Shown piece by piece: positions 53,097-61,390 of a stretch of DNA of 64,000 nucleotides. Source of the stretch: DATFAS01 sp035254305 (GTDB taxonomy: Bacteria; Bacillota; Bacilli; Aneurinibacillales; RAOX-1); assembly GCA_035254305.1 (NCBI GenBank), contig DATFAS010000268.1, forward strand, positions 16,265 to 80,264, read 5' to 3'. Position 1 is the stretch's first letter; each line of letters opens with the position of its first letter. The notes under the pieces are model-generated. The model was not told the DNA's origin. It did not search any database and saw only the letters and a program-made list of their open reading frames with translations. Made by a program: the position numbers and the translations under genes.

Positions 53097-53129
53097 AGCT
53101 CAATCTCTAAGGTATTGGAGGTGTCGAAC

Positions 53130-53345
53130 GTGGGGTTTCTAGCTAGGCTTGGTGCCGGATTCAAAAAGTGGCCTACTTTTTTTCGTGATGTCTGGTCTGA
53201 GCTGAAAAAAGTACGCTGGCCCAACCGTAAAGAATTGACAAGCTATACGTTTGTCGTTCTTGCGACTGTGACACTAATCGCCGTATTCTTTGCGGTTATC
53301 GATTTAGGGATTTCACAGATCATGGAATTGATTTTAAGTCGATAA
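53130..53345 (+). CDS. secE: Protein translocase subunit SecE
   Basis: SecE is the single-span clamp of the SecYEG channel. From GTG 53130 the protein has 71 residues. There is an amphipathic N-terminal helix with the conserved FRDVWSELKKVRWPNRKEL, then one membrane helix (TFVVLATVTLIAVFFAVIDL). Earlier in-frame TTG (53115) and GTG (53121) codons fall on the ribosome binding site GGAGGTG and are unlikely starts. It is cotranscribed with rpmG and nusG. Confidence 0.94.
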   Translation: MGFLARLGAGFKKWPTFFRDVWSELKKVRWPNRKELTSYTFVVLATVTLIAVFFAVIDLGISQIMELILSR

Positions 53346-53381
53346 ATCGATAGGGGGGAAAGGGACTACCTGTCCTACGGA

Positions 53382-53915
53382 ATGGAAAAACATTGGTATG
53401 TTGTTCATACTTATTCAGGGTATGAGAACAAAGTTAAGACCAACCTGGAAAAGCGTGTCGAATCCATGAATATGCAAGATAAAATCTTTCGTGTCATGAT
53501 TCCTACTGAGGATGAAATCGAGATGAAGGATGGAAAAAAGAAAACCGTTACCAAGAAGGTATTTCCGGGCTATGTTTTGGTCGAAATGATCATGACGGAT
53601 GATTCCTGGTATGTAGTGCGTAATACCCCTGGTGTGACGGGATTCGTTGGGTCGGCAGGCTCCGGTTCAAAACCAACTCCCCTTAAACCTACTGAAGTGG
53701 ATACGATCCTAAAGCAAATGGGTATCGAAGAAATCAAGCCGAAGATCGATTTCATTCTCAAAGAAGCGGTTAAAGTCAAGGAAGGGCCATTTTCAGGTTT
53801 TGTGGGAACCATTGAAGAAATTCAATTGGATAAACACAAAATCAAGGTTCATGTGAACATGTTTGGCCGCGAAACACCGGTAGAGTTGGATTATAATCAG
53901 GTGGAAAAAATATAA
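53382..53915 (+). CDS. nusG: Transcription termination/antitermination factor NusG
   Basis: NusG binds RNA polymerase and promotes pausing in Bacillus. The 177 residues have the NGN domain (MEKHWYVVHTYSGYENKVKTNLEKR, PGYVLVEMIMTDDSWYVVRNTPGVTGFVG) and a C-terminal KOW domain (VKEGPFSGFVGTIEEIQLDKHKIKVHVNMFGRETPVEL). ATG 53382 matches the known N-terminus, but the nearest good purine-rich site (GGGGGGAAAGGG, about 53351-53364) is nearly 20 bases away, so initiation may be weak or coupled to secE. Confidence 0.97.
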   Translation: MEKHWYVVHTYSGYENKVKTNLEKRVESMNMQDKIFRVMIPTEDEIEMKDGKKKTVTKKVFPGYVLVEMIMTDDSWYVVRNTPGVTGFVGSAGSGSKPTPLKPTEVDTILKQMGIEEIKPKIDFILKEAVKVKEGPFSGFVGTIEEIQLDKHKIKVHVNMFGRETPVELDYNQVEKI

Positions 53916-53961
53916 AGTCTACTAGACTTGAAATATACTGCCGAATGTGGTAAGTTCAATT

Positions 53962-53989
53962 TTGTCTGATCTGTCGATTGGGATATAAT
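53962..53989 (+). promoter_or_regulatory. Promoter of rplK-rplA
   Basis: TTGTCT (53962-53967) and TATAAT (53984-53989) are 16 bases apart. The 80-base leader that follows contains an extra GGGAGG at 54016 with no start codon at a good distance in frame. Confidence 0.65.
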
Positions 53990-54069
53990 TTTTTCACAAT
54001 TGATAGCTTATCAAGTGGGAGGATTTAAGTGTCCGTTCACCACATTTTTGGATTAAGGAGGTGTGTCAC

Positions 54070-54495
54070 ATGGCAAAAAAGGTTATTAAGGTTGTTAAAC
54101 TACAAATTCCTGCAGGAAAAGCAAATCCGGCTCCTCCAGTAGGTCCAGCACTTGGACAAGCGGGTGTGAACATCATGGGATTCTGTAAAGAATTCAATGC
54201 CCGTACACAAGAGCAAGCAGGTTTGATTATTCCAGTTGAAATAACTGTATTTGAAGATCGTTCTTTTTCTTTCATCACAAAGACTCCTCCAGCAGCTGTA
54301 TTGTTGAAGAAAGCTGCAGGTATTGAATCTGGTTCTGGTGTACCTAACAAAACGAAGGTTGCTACAATCAAGCGCGATATGGTACGTGAAATTGCTGAAC
54401 AGAAGATGCCTGACCTTAACGCAGCTAGCGTAGAAGCAGCTATGCGCATGGTTGAAGGAACTGCTCGCAGTATGGGTATTGTGATCGTTGACTAA
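54070..54495 (+). CDS. rplK: 50S ribosomal protein L11
   Basis: L11 forms part of the GTPase-associated centre and is required for RelA activation and thiopeptide sensitivity. The 141-residue protein begins MAKKVIKVVKLQIPAGKANPAPPVG and includes the GQAGVNIMGFCKEFNARTQ block and the rRNA-binding C-terminus with GVPNKTKVATIKRDMVREIA. The frame extends three codons upstream to 54061, but ATG 54070 has AAGGAGGTG at the right distance. Confidence 0.97.
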   Translation: MAKKVIKVVKLQIPAGKANPAPPVGPALGQAGVNIMGFCKEFNARTQEQAGLIIPVEITVFEDRSFSFITKTPPAAVLLKKAAGIESGSGVPNKTKVATIKRDMVREIAEQKMPDLNAASVEAAMRMVEGTARSMGIVIVD

Positions 54496-54505
54496 TGAAT
54501 GAAGG

Positions 54506-54552
54506 AACGTCGGCTGATACTTAGGACTTGTTCTATAATAGCCGGCGTTTTT
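54506..54552 (+). terminator. Intra-operon hairpin between rplK and rplA
   Basis: AACGTCGGCT (54506-54515) pairs with AGCCGGCGTT (54540-54549, one wobble), followed by T residues. It may be a partial terminator or an attenuator that adjusts L1 relative to L11. A second small GACTG/CAGTC hairpin follows at about 54576. Confidence 0.7.
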
Positions 54553-54647
54553 TATGAGGAATATGGCAAGACCCTGACTGTGCGTAACACTGCAGTCACG
54601 TGGGAGGTAAAACCGCTACTACCACATTTATTTAAGGAGGCTATTAC

Positions 54648-55349
54648 ATGGCTAAGAAAGGCAAGAAATATCAAGAATCGGCAAAATTGATCGATCGTTC
54701 AAAAGCATATGCTACTAGCGAAGCAATTGAAATTGTGAAGAAAGCAGCATCTGCTAAGTTTGACGAAACGGTAGAAGTTGCAGTTAAACTAGGTGTTGAC
54801 GTTAAGAAGGCTGACCAACAACTTCGTGGAGCTGTTGTGTTACCACACGGAACTGGTAAAACTCAACGTGTTCTTGTATTTGCAAAAGGTGAAAAAGTGA
54901 AGGAAGCTGAACAAGCTGGAGCAGATTATGTTGGAGATGAAGATCTAATCAACAAAATCAGCCAAGGTTGGTTCGAATTCGACGTAGTTGTTGCTACTCC
55001 TGATATGATGGGTCAAGTTGGTAAGCTTGGTCGTGTATTAGGTCCTAAAGGCTTAATGCCGAACCCTAAAACAGGAACAGTTACATTTGATGTAGCTAGA
55101 GCGGTTAACGAAATCAAAGCTGGTAAAATCGAATATCGTACAGATAAAGCGGGTAATATTCACGCTCCTATCGGTAAGGTTTCTTTCGATGACCAGAAGC
55201 TTACTGAAAACCTTGCTACAATCATTGATACTTTGCAGAAGGCTAAGCCAGCCGCTGCTAAAGGTACCTACATGAAGAATGTAAGCATCAGCTCCACTAT
55301 GGGACCTGGGGTTAAAGTTGACGTGGCAACAATTGGTGCTGTAAAGTAA
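54648..55349 (+). CDS. rplA: 50S ribosomal protein L1
   Basis: L1 builds the L1 stalk that handles E-site tRNA; in many bacteria it represses its own operon. The 233-residue protein begins MAKKGKKYQESAKLIDRSKAY and shows RGAVVLPHGTGK, GRVLGPKGLMPNPKTGTVT and the C-terminal YMKNVSISSTMGPGVKVD. The ATG lies eight bases after AAGGAGG. A 152-base spacer with a terminator-like hairpin separates it from rplK. Confidence 0.97.
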   Translation: MAKKGKKYQESAKLIDRSKAYATSEAIEIVKKAASAKFDETVEVAVKLGVDVKKADQQLRGAVVLPHGTGKTQRVLVFAKGEKVKEAEQAGADYVGDEDLINKISQGWFEFDVVVATPDMMGQVGKLGRVLGPKGLMPNPKTGTVTFDVARAVNEIKAGKIEYRTDKAGNIHAPIGKVSFDDQKLTENLATIIDTLQKAKPAAAKGTYMKNVSISSTMGPGVKVDVATIGAVK

Positions 55350-55350
55350 C

Positions 55351-55379
55351 TTGACTTCAACTCATATAGTTGATATTAT
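55351..55379 (+). promoter_or_regulatory. Promoter of the rplJ-rplL unit
   Basis: TTGACT (55351-55356) and TATTAT (55374-55379) are 17 bases apart, with TGA before the -10. It starts directly at the rplA stop and would drive the L10 leader. Confidence 0.7.
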
Positions 55380-55414
55380 AGATCTTGTGTTTTTCAAAAC
55401 ATTAAATTGAATTC

Positions 55415-55530
55415 ACTACCGTAGACAGAAGGTGCTGAAGCTTTCAGCTTAATTTCCTTCCGAGGTGCATGATAGAGATTCCGTTGGAATTACTATGCCC
55501 TTCGTATTATACGGAGGGCATTTTCTATTG
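55415..55530 (+). promoter_or_regulatory. L10 leader (r-protein autoregulatory RNA)
   Basis: The segment at 55419-55470 contains the elements of the L10 leader: CCGTAGACAGAAGGTGC, a CTTTCAGC hairpin and CCTTCCGAGGTGCA, which mimic the 23S rRNA site of L10(L12)4. It is followed by an attenuator hairpin (55495-55505 with 55511-55521) and a T-run. Excess L10 complex would favour termination before rplJ. Confidence 0.9.
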
Positions 55531-55568
55531 AGATCTTAGTGCACCATATCAATAATAGGAGGTGTACC

Positions 55569-56060
55569 ATGGCTGTAATACGTCAAGAGAAAGTTCAAGC
55601 TGTTGAAGAAATCACTGCGAAGCTTCGTGAGTCTAAAAGCTTAATTCTAGCTGATTACCGCGGTTTGACTGTGAAACAAGCAACTGAGCTTCGTAAGCTT
55701 TGCCGTGAAGCAGGCGTTGACTTTAAAGTTTACAAAAATAAACTTGCTCAACGCGCAACTGCAGAAGTAGGGGTATCTGGATTAGATGAATATCTAGCAG
55801 GACCAACTGCTTTCGCTTTTGCACAAGATGATGTAACAGCTGCTAAAATTCTAGCGGACTTCGCTAAGAAGAACGACAAACTAGAAATTAAAGCAGGTTT
55901 AGTAGATGGACAAGTAATGACTGATGCACAAGTGAAGGAACTAGCAAGTCTTCCTTCTCGCGAAGGTTTACTTTCTATGTTGCTTAGTGTTCTTCAAGCT
56001 CCAGTGCGCAACTTCGCACTTGCTGTTAAAGCTGTTGCCGATAAGCAAGAACAAGCTTAA
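55569..56060 (+). CDS. rplJ: 50S ribosomal protein L10
   Basis: L10 anchors the L7/L12 dimers to the ribosome stalk and represses its own mRNA through the leader upstream. From ATG 55569 (AGGAGGTGTACC upstream) the 163 residues begin MAVIRQEKVQAVEEITAKLRES. They include LADYRGLTVKQATELRKLCREAGVDFKVYKNKLA, and end with a helix that binds L7/L12 (APVRNFALAVKAVADKQEQA). An upstream ATG at 55539 lies in the leader region and is not used. Confidence 0.97.
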   Translation: MAVIRQEKVQAVEEITAKLRESKSLILADYRGLTVKQATELRKLCREAGVDFKVYKNKLAQRATAEVGVSGLDEYLAGPTAFAFAQDDVTAAKILADFAKKNDKLEIKAGLVDGQVMTDAQVKELASLPSREGLLSMLLSVLQAPVRNFALAVKAVADKQEQA

Positions 56061-56111
56061 GATCCCATCATGATTTTATAAAAAAATACTAATTTACTAG
56101 GAGGAACTCTA

Positions 56112-56477
56112 ATGTCTAGAGAACAAATTCTTGAAGCAATTAAAGGTATGTCCGTTCTTGAACTTAATGATCTTGTAAAAGCAATCGAAGAAGAATTCGG
56201 TGTAACTGCTGCTGCTCCTGTAGCTGTAGTTGCTGGTGGCGGAGCTGCTGCTGAAGCTGCTGAACAAACAGAATTCAATGTAGTACTTGCTAGCGCTGGT
56301 GCTTCTAAGATCAACGTAATCAAAGTTGTTCGTGAATTAACTGGTCTTGGATTGAAAGAAGCTAAAGCTATGGTAGATGGCGCTCCTGCAACTGTTAAGG
56401 AAGGCGTATCTAAAGATGAAGCTGAAAGCTTAAAAGCTAAGCTTGAAGAAGCTGGAGCAACTGTAGAAGTTAAGTAA
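56112..56477 (+). CDS. rplL: 50S ribosomal protein L7/L12
   Basis: L7/L12 forms the flexible stalk that recruits translation factors. The 121-residue protein has the N-terminal dimerisation helices (SREQILEAIKGMSVLELNDLVKAIEEEFGV), an Ala/Val/Gly-rich hinge, and the factor-binding C-terminal domain (KINVIKVVRELTGLGLKEAKAMVDGAPATVKEGVSKDEAE). It lies 51 bases after rplJ and is followed by a strong terminator. Confidence 0.98.
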   Translation: MSREQILEAIKGMSVLELNDLVKAIEEEFGVTAAAPVAVVAGGGAAAEAAEQTEFNVVLASAGASKINVIKVVRELTGLGLKEAKAMVDGAPATVKEGVSKDEAESLKAKLEEAGATVEVK

Positions 56478-56495
56478 TTAACTTAAAACTTCTTG

Positions 56496-56547
56496 GAGGG
56501 TCGCTTGAAGGATAGAGATAGCTCTATCCCTTGAGGGCCCTCTTTTG
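56496..56547 (+). terminator. Terminator after rplL
   Basis: A nested hairpin has a perfect inner stem (56510-56517 with 56522-56529) and an outer GAGGG/CCCTC pair, followed by TTTTGC. Confidence 0.85.
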
Positions 56548-56651
56548 CTATTTGCTCAGAATAAAAATAGTCATTTTGTATAATTTTTTTGAATGTAGTA
56601 TAAACAAGAGATAGATATTTACTAGATCAATATTCAGGAGGTTTTTTTGGA

Positions 56652-57260
56652 ATGGTTGATCATTATTATACCAATCGCCCTACAACAGACCACGATAGGA
56701 AGGAATTTGTCTTTGACCTCCGTGGACGAGCATTTAAATTCAAAACGGATTCGGGAGTCTTTTCACGTGAACGCATTGATTATGGTAGTGTTATTTTAAT
56801 TGAAGAGATGGAGATTCATGTAGGAGACGATGTCTTAGATATTGGATGCGGATATGGACCTGTAGGAATCACTGCTGCATCCCTCTCGCAAAGTGGGCAA
56901 GTTCTGATGATAGATATCAATGAACGTGCAGTAGAGTTAGCCCAACAAAACATAAGAATAAATCAAATACATAATGCAAGAGCCGTGGTCAGTGATCAAT
57001 TTCAGAATGTAAGTAAGGATCGACTCTTTGATGTTATACTGACTAATCCTCCAATTCGCGCGGGTAAGCAGGTTGTTCATCAGATTTTAGAAGATTCATG
57101 GCATTATCTAAAAGATGGTGGATCATTATGGGTTGTGATTCAGAAGAAGCAAGGGGCACCATCTGCAGTGAAGAAACTAGAGGAAGTTTATCAGAAAGTT
57201 GAACGAGTTACACAGGATAAAGGGTATTGGATCCTTAAGGCAACAAAGAAGAATAACTAA
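56652..57260 (+). CDS. ybxB: RsmC-like class I SAM methyltransferase (YbxB)
   Basis: This 202-residue MTS-domain methyltransferase is related to the 16S rRNA guanine-N2 methyltransferase RsmC. It contains YGSVILIEEM, the SAM motif I VLDIGCGYGPVGI, DINERAVELAQQN and the catalytic NPPIRAGK. Unlike E. coli RsmC it has no N-terminal non-catalytic copy of the domain. The position between rplL and rpoB equals ybxB in B. subtilis. The substrate is inferred, not shown. Confidence 0.9.
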   Translation: MVDHYYTNRPTTDHDRKEFVFDLRGRAFKFKTDSGVFSRERIDYGSVILIEEMEIHVGDDVLDIGCGYGPVGITAASLSQSGQVLMIDINERAVELAQQNIRINQIHNARAVVSDQFQNVSKDRLFDVILTNPPIRAGKQVVHQILEDSWHYLKDGGSLWVVIQKKQGAPSAVKKLEEVYQKVERVTQDKGYWILKATKKNN

Positions 57261-57271
57261 AAAGATAATGC

Positions 57272-57300
57272 TTGACAGTAAAATTTCATTGTGGTATCGT
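57272..57300 (+). promoter_or_regulatory. Promoter of rpoB-rpoC
   Basis: TTGACA (57272-57277) and TATCGT (57295-57300) are 17 bases apart, with TGG before the -10 (extended element). A leader of about 410 bases would result. Confidence 0.65.
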
Positions 57301-57435
57301 TATAAAATGCTATAAAAGCCAAAAAAATCATGTTTGTCAAGGCTTGACTTTTTCTCAGCAAGAATGAAGGTTAGTTTCTCACTTTACTAGAAGCTTTTCT
57401 TAAAAAGAAGGAGGAAAAGTACAAATTGAAAACGG

Positions 57436-57525
57436 ATGGCTAGAAGATGGGGCGAAAAAGTTTCTTTACTGATTAAGAAATTTTTTAAAATATGCATGAA
57501 TGGATTGGTTATTTTATGGAAATAG
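57436..57525 (+). CDS. Possible 29-codon ORF in the rpoB leader
   Basis: The frame begins MARRWGEKVSLL and ends NGLVILWK, basic and hydrophobic in turn. The only strong ribosome binding site (57408-57414) is 21 bases upstream, too far for efficient use. It may be chance or a leader peptide; no family is recognised. Confidence 0.2.
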   Translation: MARRWGEKVSLLIKKFFKICMNGLVILWK

Positions 57526-57620
57526 TAATATAATAACCAACCATAATGAAAAAAGTGCGACTAATAGCTCACGTTAATTCTTCCATTTTTGCTGGAAATG
57601 TTTGATTCTCATACGAGGGC

Positions 57621-57656
57621 AAAGCTTCATTGCAATTGATTGAAGCTTTTGTTGTG
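57621..57656 (+). terminator. Attenuator-like hairpin before rpoB
   Basis: AAAGCTTCA (57621-57629) pairs perfectly with TGAAGCTTT (57641-57649), followed by a T/G-rich tract. It stands between the promoter and the rpoB start, so it would act on rpoB transcription. Confidence 0.65.
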
Positions 57657-57719
57657 TTTGAGGACAAACCAAGTGCCGCATCTAAATGCGAATTTCTCGG
57701 GTTTGAGGGGTGAATGGAT

Positions 57720-60700
57720 TTGGCAGGTCATCTGATTCGAAGTGGACGTCATCGTAGGCGTAGGAGTTATGCCAGGATTGAAGAAGTAATGGAATTACCA
57801 AATCTGATCGAAATCCAGCAGAAATCCTATGAATGGTTCCTTGATGAAGGTTTAAGGGAAATGTTCCAGGATATCTCACCGATCCAGGATTTCACAGGGA
57901 ATCTAGTTCTAGAATTTATAGATTACAGTTTAGGGGAACCAAAGTATTCCGTCGATGAATCGAAGGAACGCGATGTAACCTATGCTGCACCCCTGCGTGT
58001 AAAGGTACGCTTAATTAATAAGGAAACGGGTGAAGTCAAGGAACAAGAAGTCTTCATGGGTGATTTCCCATTAATGACGGAGACAGGTACCTTTATTATT
58101 AATGGAGCAGAGCGTGTAATTGTCAGCCAATTAGTTCGCTCGCCAAGTGTATACTACAATACTAAAGTAGACAAAAACGGAAAACAGGCCTATACAGCTA
58201 CGGTTATTCCAAATCGTGGTGCCTGGTTAGAACTAGAAACAGATGCTAAGGATGTTATCTATGTTCGTATTGACCGTACAAGGAAAATACCCGTTACGGT
58301 TCTTTTGCGTGCATTAGGGTTTGGATCTGATGCAGAAATCCTTAACATTCTTGGTGAAGATGAATTCATTAAGAATACTCTAGAAAAAGATAACACCGAT
58401 TCTACGGAAAAAGCATTAATTGAAATTTACGAGCGCCTCCGTCCAGGAGAACCGCCTACTATAGAAAATGCGAAGAGTCTTTTAGAGTCACGCTTCTTTG
58501 ATCCGAAACGTTATGATTTAGCGAATGTTGGACGCTATAAGATCAATAAGAAGCTACATATTCGAAATCGAATTTACAATCAGAAGCTAGCTGAAACATT
58601 AGTGGATAATAGCACTGGTGAAATTCTTGCACAGGCAGGTCAATCAGTAGACCGCCGCTTGATGGAAAGACTTGAGAAGTTTCTATCTGAAGGACTTAAT
58701 ATTTCCAAGCTGAAGCCTCGTGGAGGGGTTGTGGAAGAGGAAATTGAAGTACAAAGCATTAATATTTTCTCTCCGATTGATGATGGCCGTATTATCAAGG
58801 TAATGGGGAATGGAATCATTGATAAGTCAGTAAAGCATATTACACCTGCTGATATCATTGCTTCGATTAACTATTTCATTAATCTTTTACATGGCATTGG
58901 GAATACAGATGATATTGATCACCTAGGGAATAGAAGATTGCGTTCTGTAGGGGAGTTATTACAGAATCAATTCCGTATTGGACTTTCTAGAATGGAAAGA
59001 GTGGTACGTGAAAGGATGTCCATCCAAGACGCAAATGCTATTACACCACAGGCGTTGATCAATATTCGTCCGGTAATTGCTGCGATTAAGGAATTCTTCG
59101 GAAGCAGTCAGCTTTCTCAGTTTATGGATCAAACGAATCCACTAGCAGAGTTGACACATAAGCGCCGTTTAAGTGCGTTAGGACCTGGTGGTTTGACAAG
59201 GGAACGCGCAGGCTTCGAGGTTCGTGACGTTCACCATTCTCACTATGGTCGTATGTGTCCGATTGAGACGCCGGAAGGTCCGAACATCGGATTGATTAAC
59301 TCTTTATCGAGTTATGCTCGTATTAATGAATATGGATTTATTGAAACACCAAGAAGAAAAGTGGACACAGAATCTGGTTTGGTTACAGAAGATATCGCTT
59401 ATCTAACTGCAGATGAAGAGGATCTTTACAATGTAGCACAGGCTAATGCCCCTATTACTGAAGAAGGCGAATTCATTAACGATACGGTTATTTGCCGTCG
59501 TAAAGGTGATATTCTTACAGTCCCTAAAGATAAAGTAGATTTCATGGACGTTTCACCTAAACAGGTGGTTTCTGTGGCTACAGCGATGATTCCATTCTTA
59601 GAGAATGACGACGCCAACCGTGCCCTAATGGGTGCGAACATGCAGCGTCAAGCTGTTCCTTTATTAGTGCCTCAAGCGCCTTTTATTGGTACGGGAATGG
59701 AGCATAAGGCAGCTAAGGACTCAGGAGTAGCCATTGTAGCTAAGCATCCTGGAATCGTCGAACGTGTTACTGCACGTGAAATATGGGTTAGAAGAGTTCA
59801 ATTCGTAGATGAAAACAATAATACTGTTTCTGTTCCTAAGAGTTGGGGAATTTCTCCACTTGAGGAAGGGTTGGTAAAGCTTGGGGATCTTAATCCAAAT
59901 GAATTACCAGCTGGTGTTAAGGTTGTAAAGGGAGATTTGGATAAATATCGCCTTCATAAGTTTATCCGTTCGAACCAAGGAACTTGTATTAATCAACGTT
60001 CTTTAATCACCAAAGGCTCATATATCAAGACCGGTGATATTCTTGCTGATGGTCCTTCTACAGAGATGGGTGAATTAGCGTTAGGACGTAATGTTCTTGT
60101 TGCCTTCATGACTTGGGAAGGTTACAACTATGAAGATGCGATTTTGATGAGTGAAAAAATGGTGAAGGAAGATGTCTATACTTCCATTCATATTGAAGAA
60201 TATGAGTCTGAAGCTCGTGATACGAAGCTAGGACCAGAAGAAATCACTCGTGACATTCCGAATGTCGGTGAGGATGCTTTAAAGAACCTTGACGAACGTG
60301 GAATTATCCGTGTGGGGGCAGAAATTAGCGATGGTGATATTCTGGTAGGTAAAGTAACTCCAAAAGGGGTGACAGAACTTACAGCAGAAGAAAGACTTTT
60401 ACATGCTATTTTCGGTGAAAAGGCCCGTGAGGTTCGGGATACTTCTCTACGTGTTCCACATGGTGGATCAGGAATTATCGTTGATGTTAAAGTGTTCACT
60501 CGCGAAAACGGAGATGAGTTACCTCCTGGAGTAAACCAATTAGTCCGTGTCTATATTGCCCAGAAGCGAAAAATCTCTGTTGGGGATAAAATGGCCGGTC
60601 GTCATGGTAATAAAGGGGTTATCGCAAGAATTCTACCTGAAGAGGATATGCCATTTTTACCTGATGGAACACCTGTACAGATCGTGTTGAACCCACTAGG

Positions 60701-61358
60701 GGTTCCTTCGCGGATGAACATCGGTCAGGTATTAGAAACTCACCTTGGTATGGCTGCCCGTGCATTAGGCATTCATATTGCTACACCGGTATTCGACGGT
60801 GCAAGGGAAAATGACGTGTTCGATACGTTAGAAGAAGCTGGTCTATCAAGAGACGGAAAGACTGTTCTGTTCGATGGCCGTACTGGAGATCCGTTCGATA
60901 ACCGTGTAACAGTAGGCGTAATGTATATGATCAAGCTTGCACACATGGTTGATGATAAAATCCATGCTCGTTCTACAGGTCCTTACTCACTTGTTACGCA
61001 GCAGCCATTGGGTGGTAAAGCTCAATTCGGTGGACAGCGTTTCGGGGAGATGGAGGTATGGGCACTTGAAGCCTATGGTGCAGCATATACTCTTCAAGAG
61101 ATTCTTACAGTCAAGTCTGACGACGTTGTTGGTCGTGTGAAGACATATGAATCGATTGTTAAAGGGGAGAATGTTCCTGAACCAGGCGTTCCTGAATCAT
61201 TCAAGGTATTGATTAAAGAACTGCAGAGTCTCGGTATGGACGTCAAGATCCTTGCTGAGAATGAACAGGAAATCGAGATGCGCGAAATCGATGAAGAAGA
61301 CGATAATACAGGCGATAAGTTGAATCTAAACCTTCAAGGGATAGGCGCTGAAGAGTAA
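57720..61358 (+). CDS. rpoB: RNA polymerase subunit beta
   Basis: RpoB forms one half of the polymerase active centre. TTG 57720 gives 1212 residues and an N-terminus (MAGHLIRSGRHRRRRSYARIEEV) that aligns without a gap to the B. subtilis protein; ATG 57714 lies too close to GAGGGGTGA. The rifampicin pocket (about residues 460-490, SSQLSQFMDQTNPL then HKRRLSALGPGGL) is wild type. Other hallmarks are AGRHGNKGVI and GGKAQFGGQRFGEMEVWALEAYGA. Around residues 698-734 there is an extra stretch of about 36 residues relative to B. subtilis. The tail is shorter than in B. subtilis. Confidence 0.97.
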   Translation: MAGHLIRSGRHRRRRSYARIEEVMELPNLIEIQQKSYEWFLDEGLREMFQDISPIQDFTGNLVLEFIDYSLGEPKYSVDESKERDVTYAAPLRVKVRLINKETGEVKEQEVFMGDFPLMTETGTFIINGAERVIVSQLVRSPSVYYNTKVDKNGKQAYTATVIPNRGAWLELETDAKDVIYVRIDRTRKIPVTVLLRALGFGSDAEILNILGEDEFIKNTLEKDNTDSTEKALIEIYERLRPGEPPTIENAKSLLESRFFDPKRYDLANVGRYKINKKLHIRNRIYNQKLAETLVDNSTGEILAQAGQSVDRRLMERLEKFLSEGLNISKLKPRGGVVEEEIEVQSINIFSPIDDGRIIKVMGNGIIDKSVKHITPADIIASINYFINLLHGIGNTDDIDHLGNRRLRSVGELLQNQFRIGLSRMERVVRERMSIQDANAITPQALINIRPVIAAIKEFFGSSQLSQFMDQTNPLAELTHKRRLSALGPGGLTRERAGFEVRDVHHSHYGRMCPIETPEGPNIGLINSLSSYARINEYGFIETPRRKVDTESGLVTEDIAYLTADEEDLYNVAQANAPITEEGEFINDTVICRRKGDILTVPKDKVDFMDVSPKQVVSVATAMIPFLENDDANRALMGANMQRQAVPLLVPQAPFIGTGMEHKAAKDSGVAIVAKHPGIVERVTAREIWVRRVQFVDENNNTVSVPKSWGISPLEEGLVKLGDLNPNELPAGVKVVKGDLDKYRLHKFIRSNQGTCINQRSLITKGSYIKTGDILADGPSTEMGELALGRNVLVAFMTWEGYNYEDAILMSEKMVKEDVYTSIHIEEYESEARDTKLGPEEITRDIPNVGEDALKNLDERGIIRVGAEISDGDILVGKVTPKGVTELTAEERLLHAIFGEKAREVRDTSLRVPHGGSGIIVDVKVFTRENGDELPPGVNQLVRVYIAQKRKISVGDKMAGRHGNKGVIARILPEEDMPFLPDGTPVQIVLNPLGVPSRMNIGQVLETHLGMAARALGIHIATPVFDGARENDVFDTLEEAGLSRDGKTVLFDGRTGDPFDNRVTVGVMYMIKLAHMVDDKIHARSTGPYSLVTQQPLGGKAQFGGQRFGEMEVWALEAYGAAYTLQEILTVKSDDVVGRVKTYESIVKGENVPEPGVPESFKVLIKELQSLGMDVKILAENEQEIEMREIDEEDDNTGDKLNLNLQGIGAEE

Positions 61359-61390
61359 GGGTTAAAACCGGTCAAAAGGAGGCATGCCCC

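Larger units (their letters stand above)
57261..57719 (+). other. rpoB leader region
   Basis: This 459-base interval contains a promoter at its start. It also holds an isolated perfect AAGGAGG (57408-57414), a possible 29-codon ORF (57436-57525), a 9-bp inverted repeat (57505-57513 with 57532-57540) and a terminator-like hairpin (57621-57652). No tRNA or longer gene is visible. Confidence 0.7.

Noticed and set aside
54499..54690. 63-codon frame across the rplK-rplA spacer
   Set aside because: It runs through the hairpin and into rplA in another frame; codon use and product are not protein-like.
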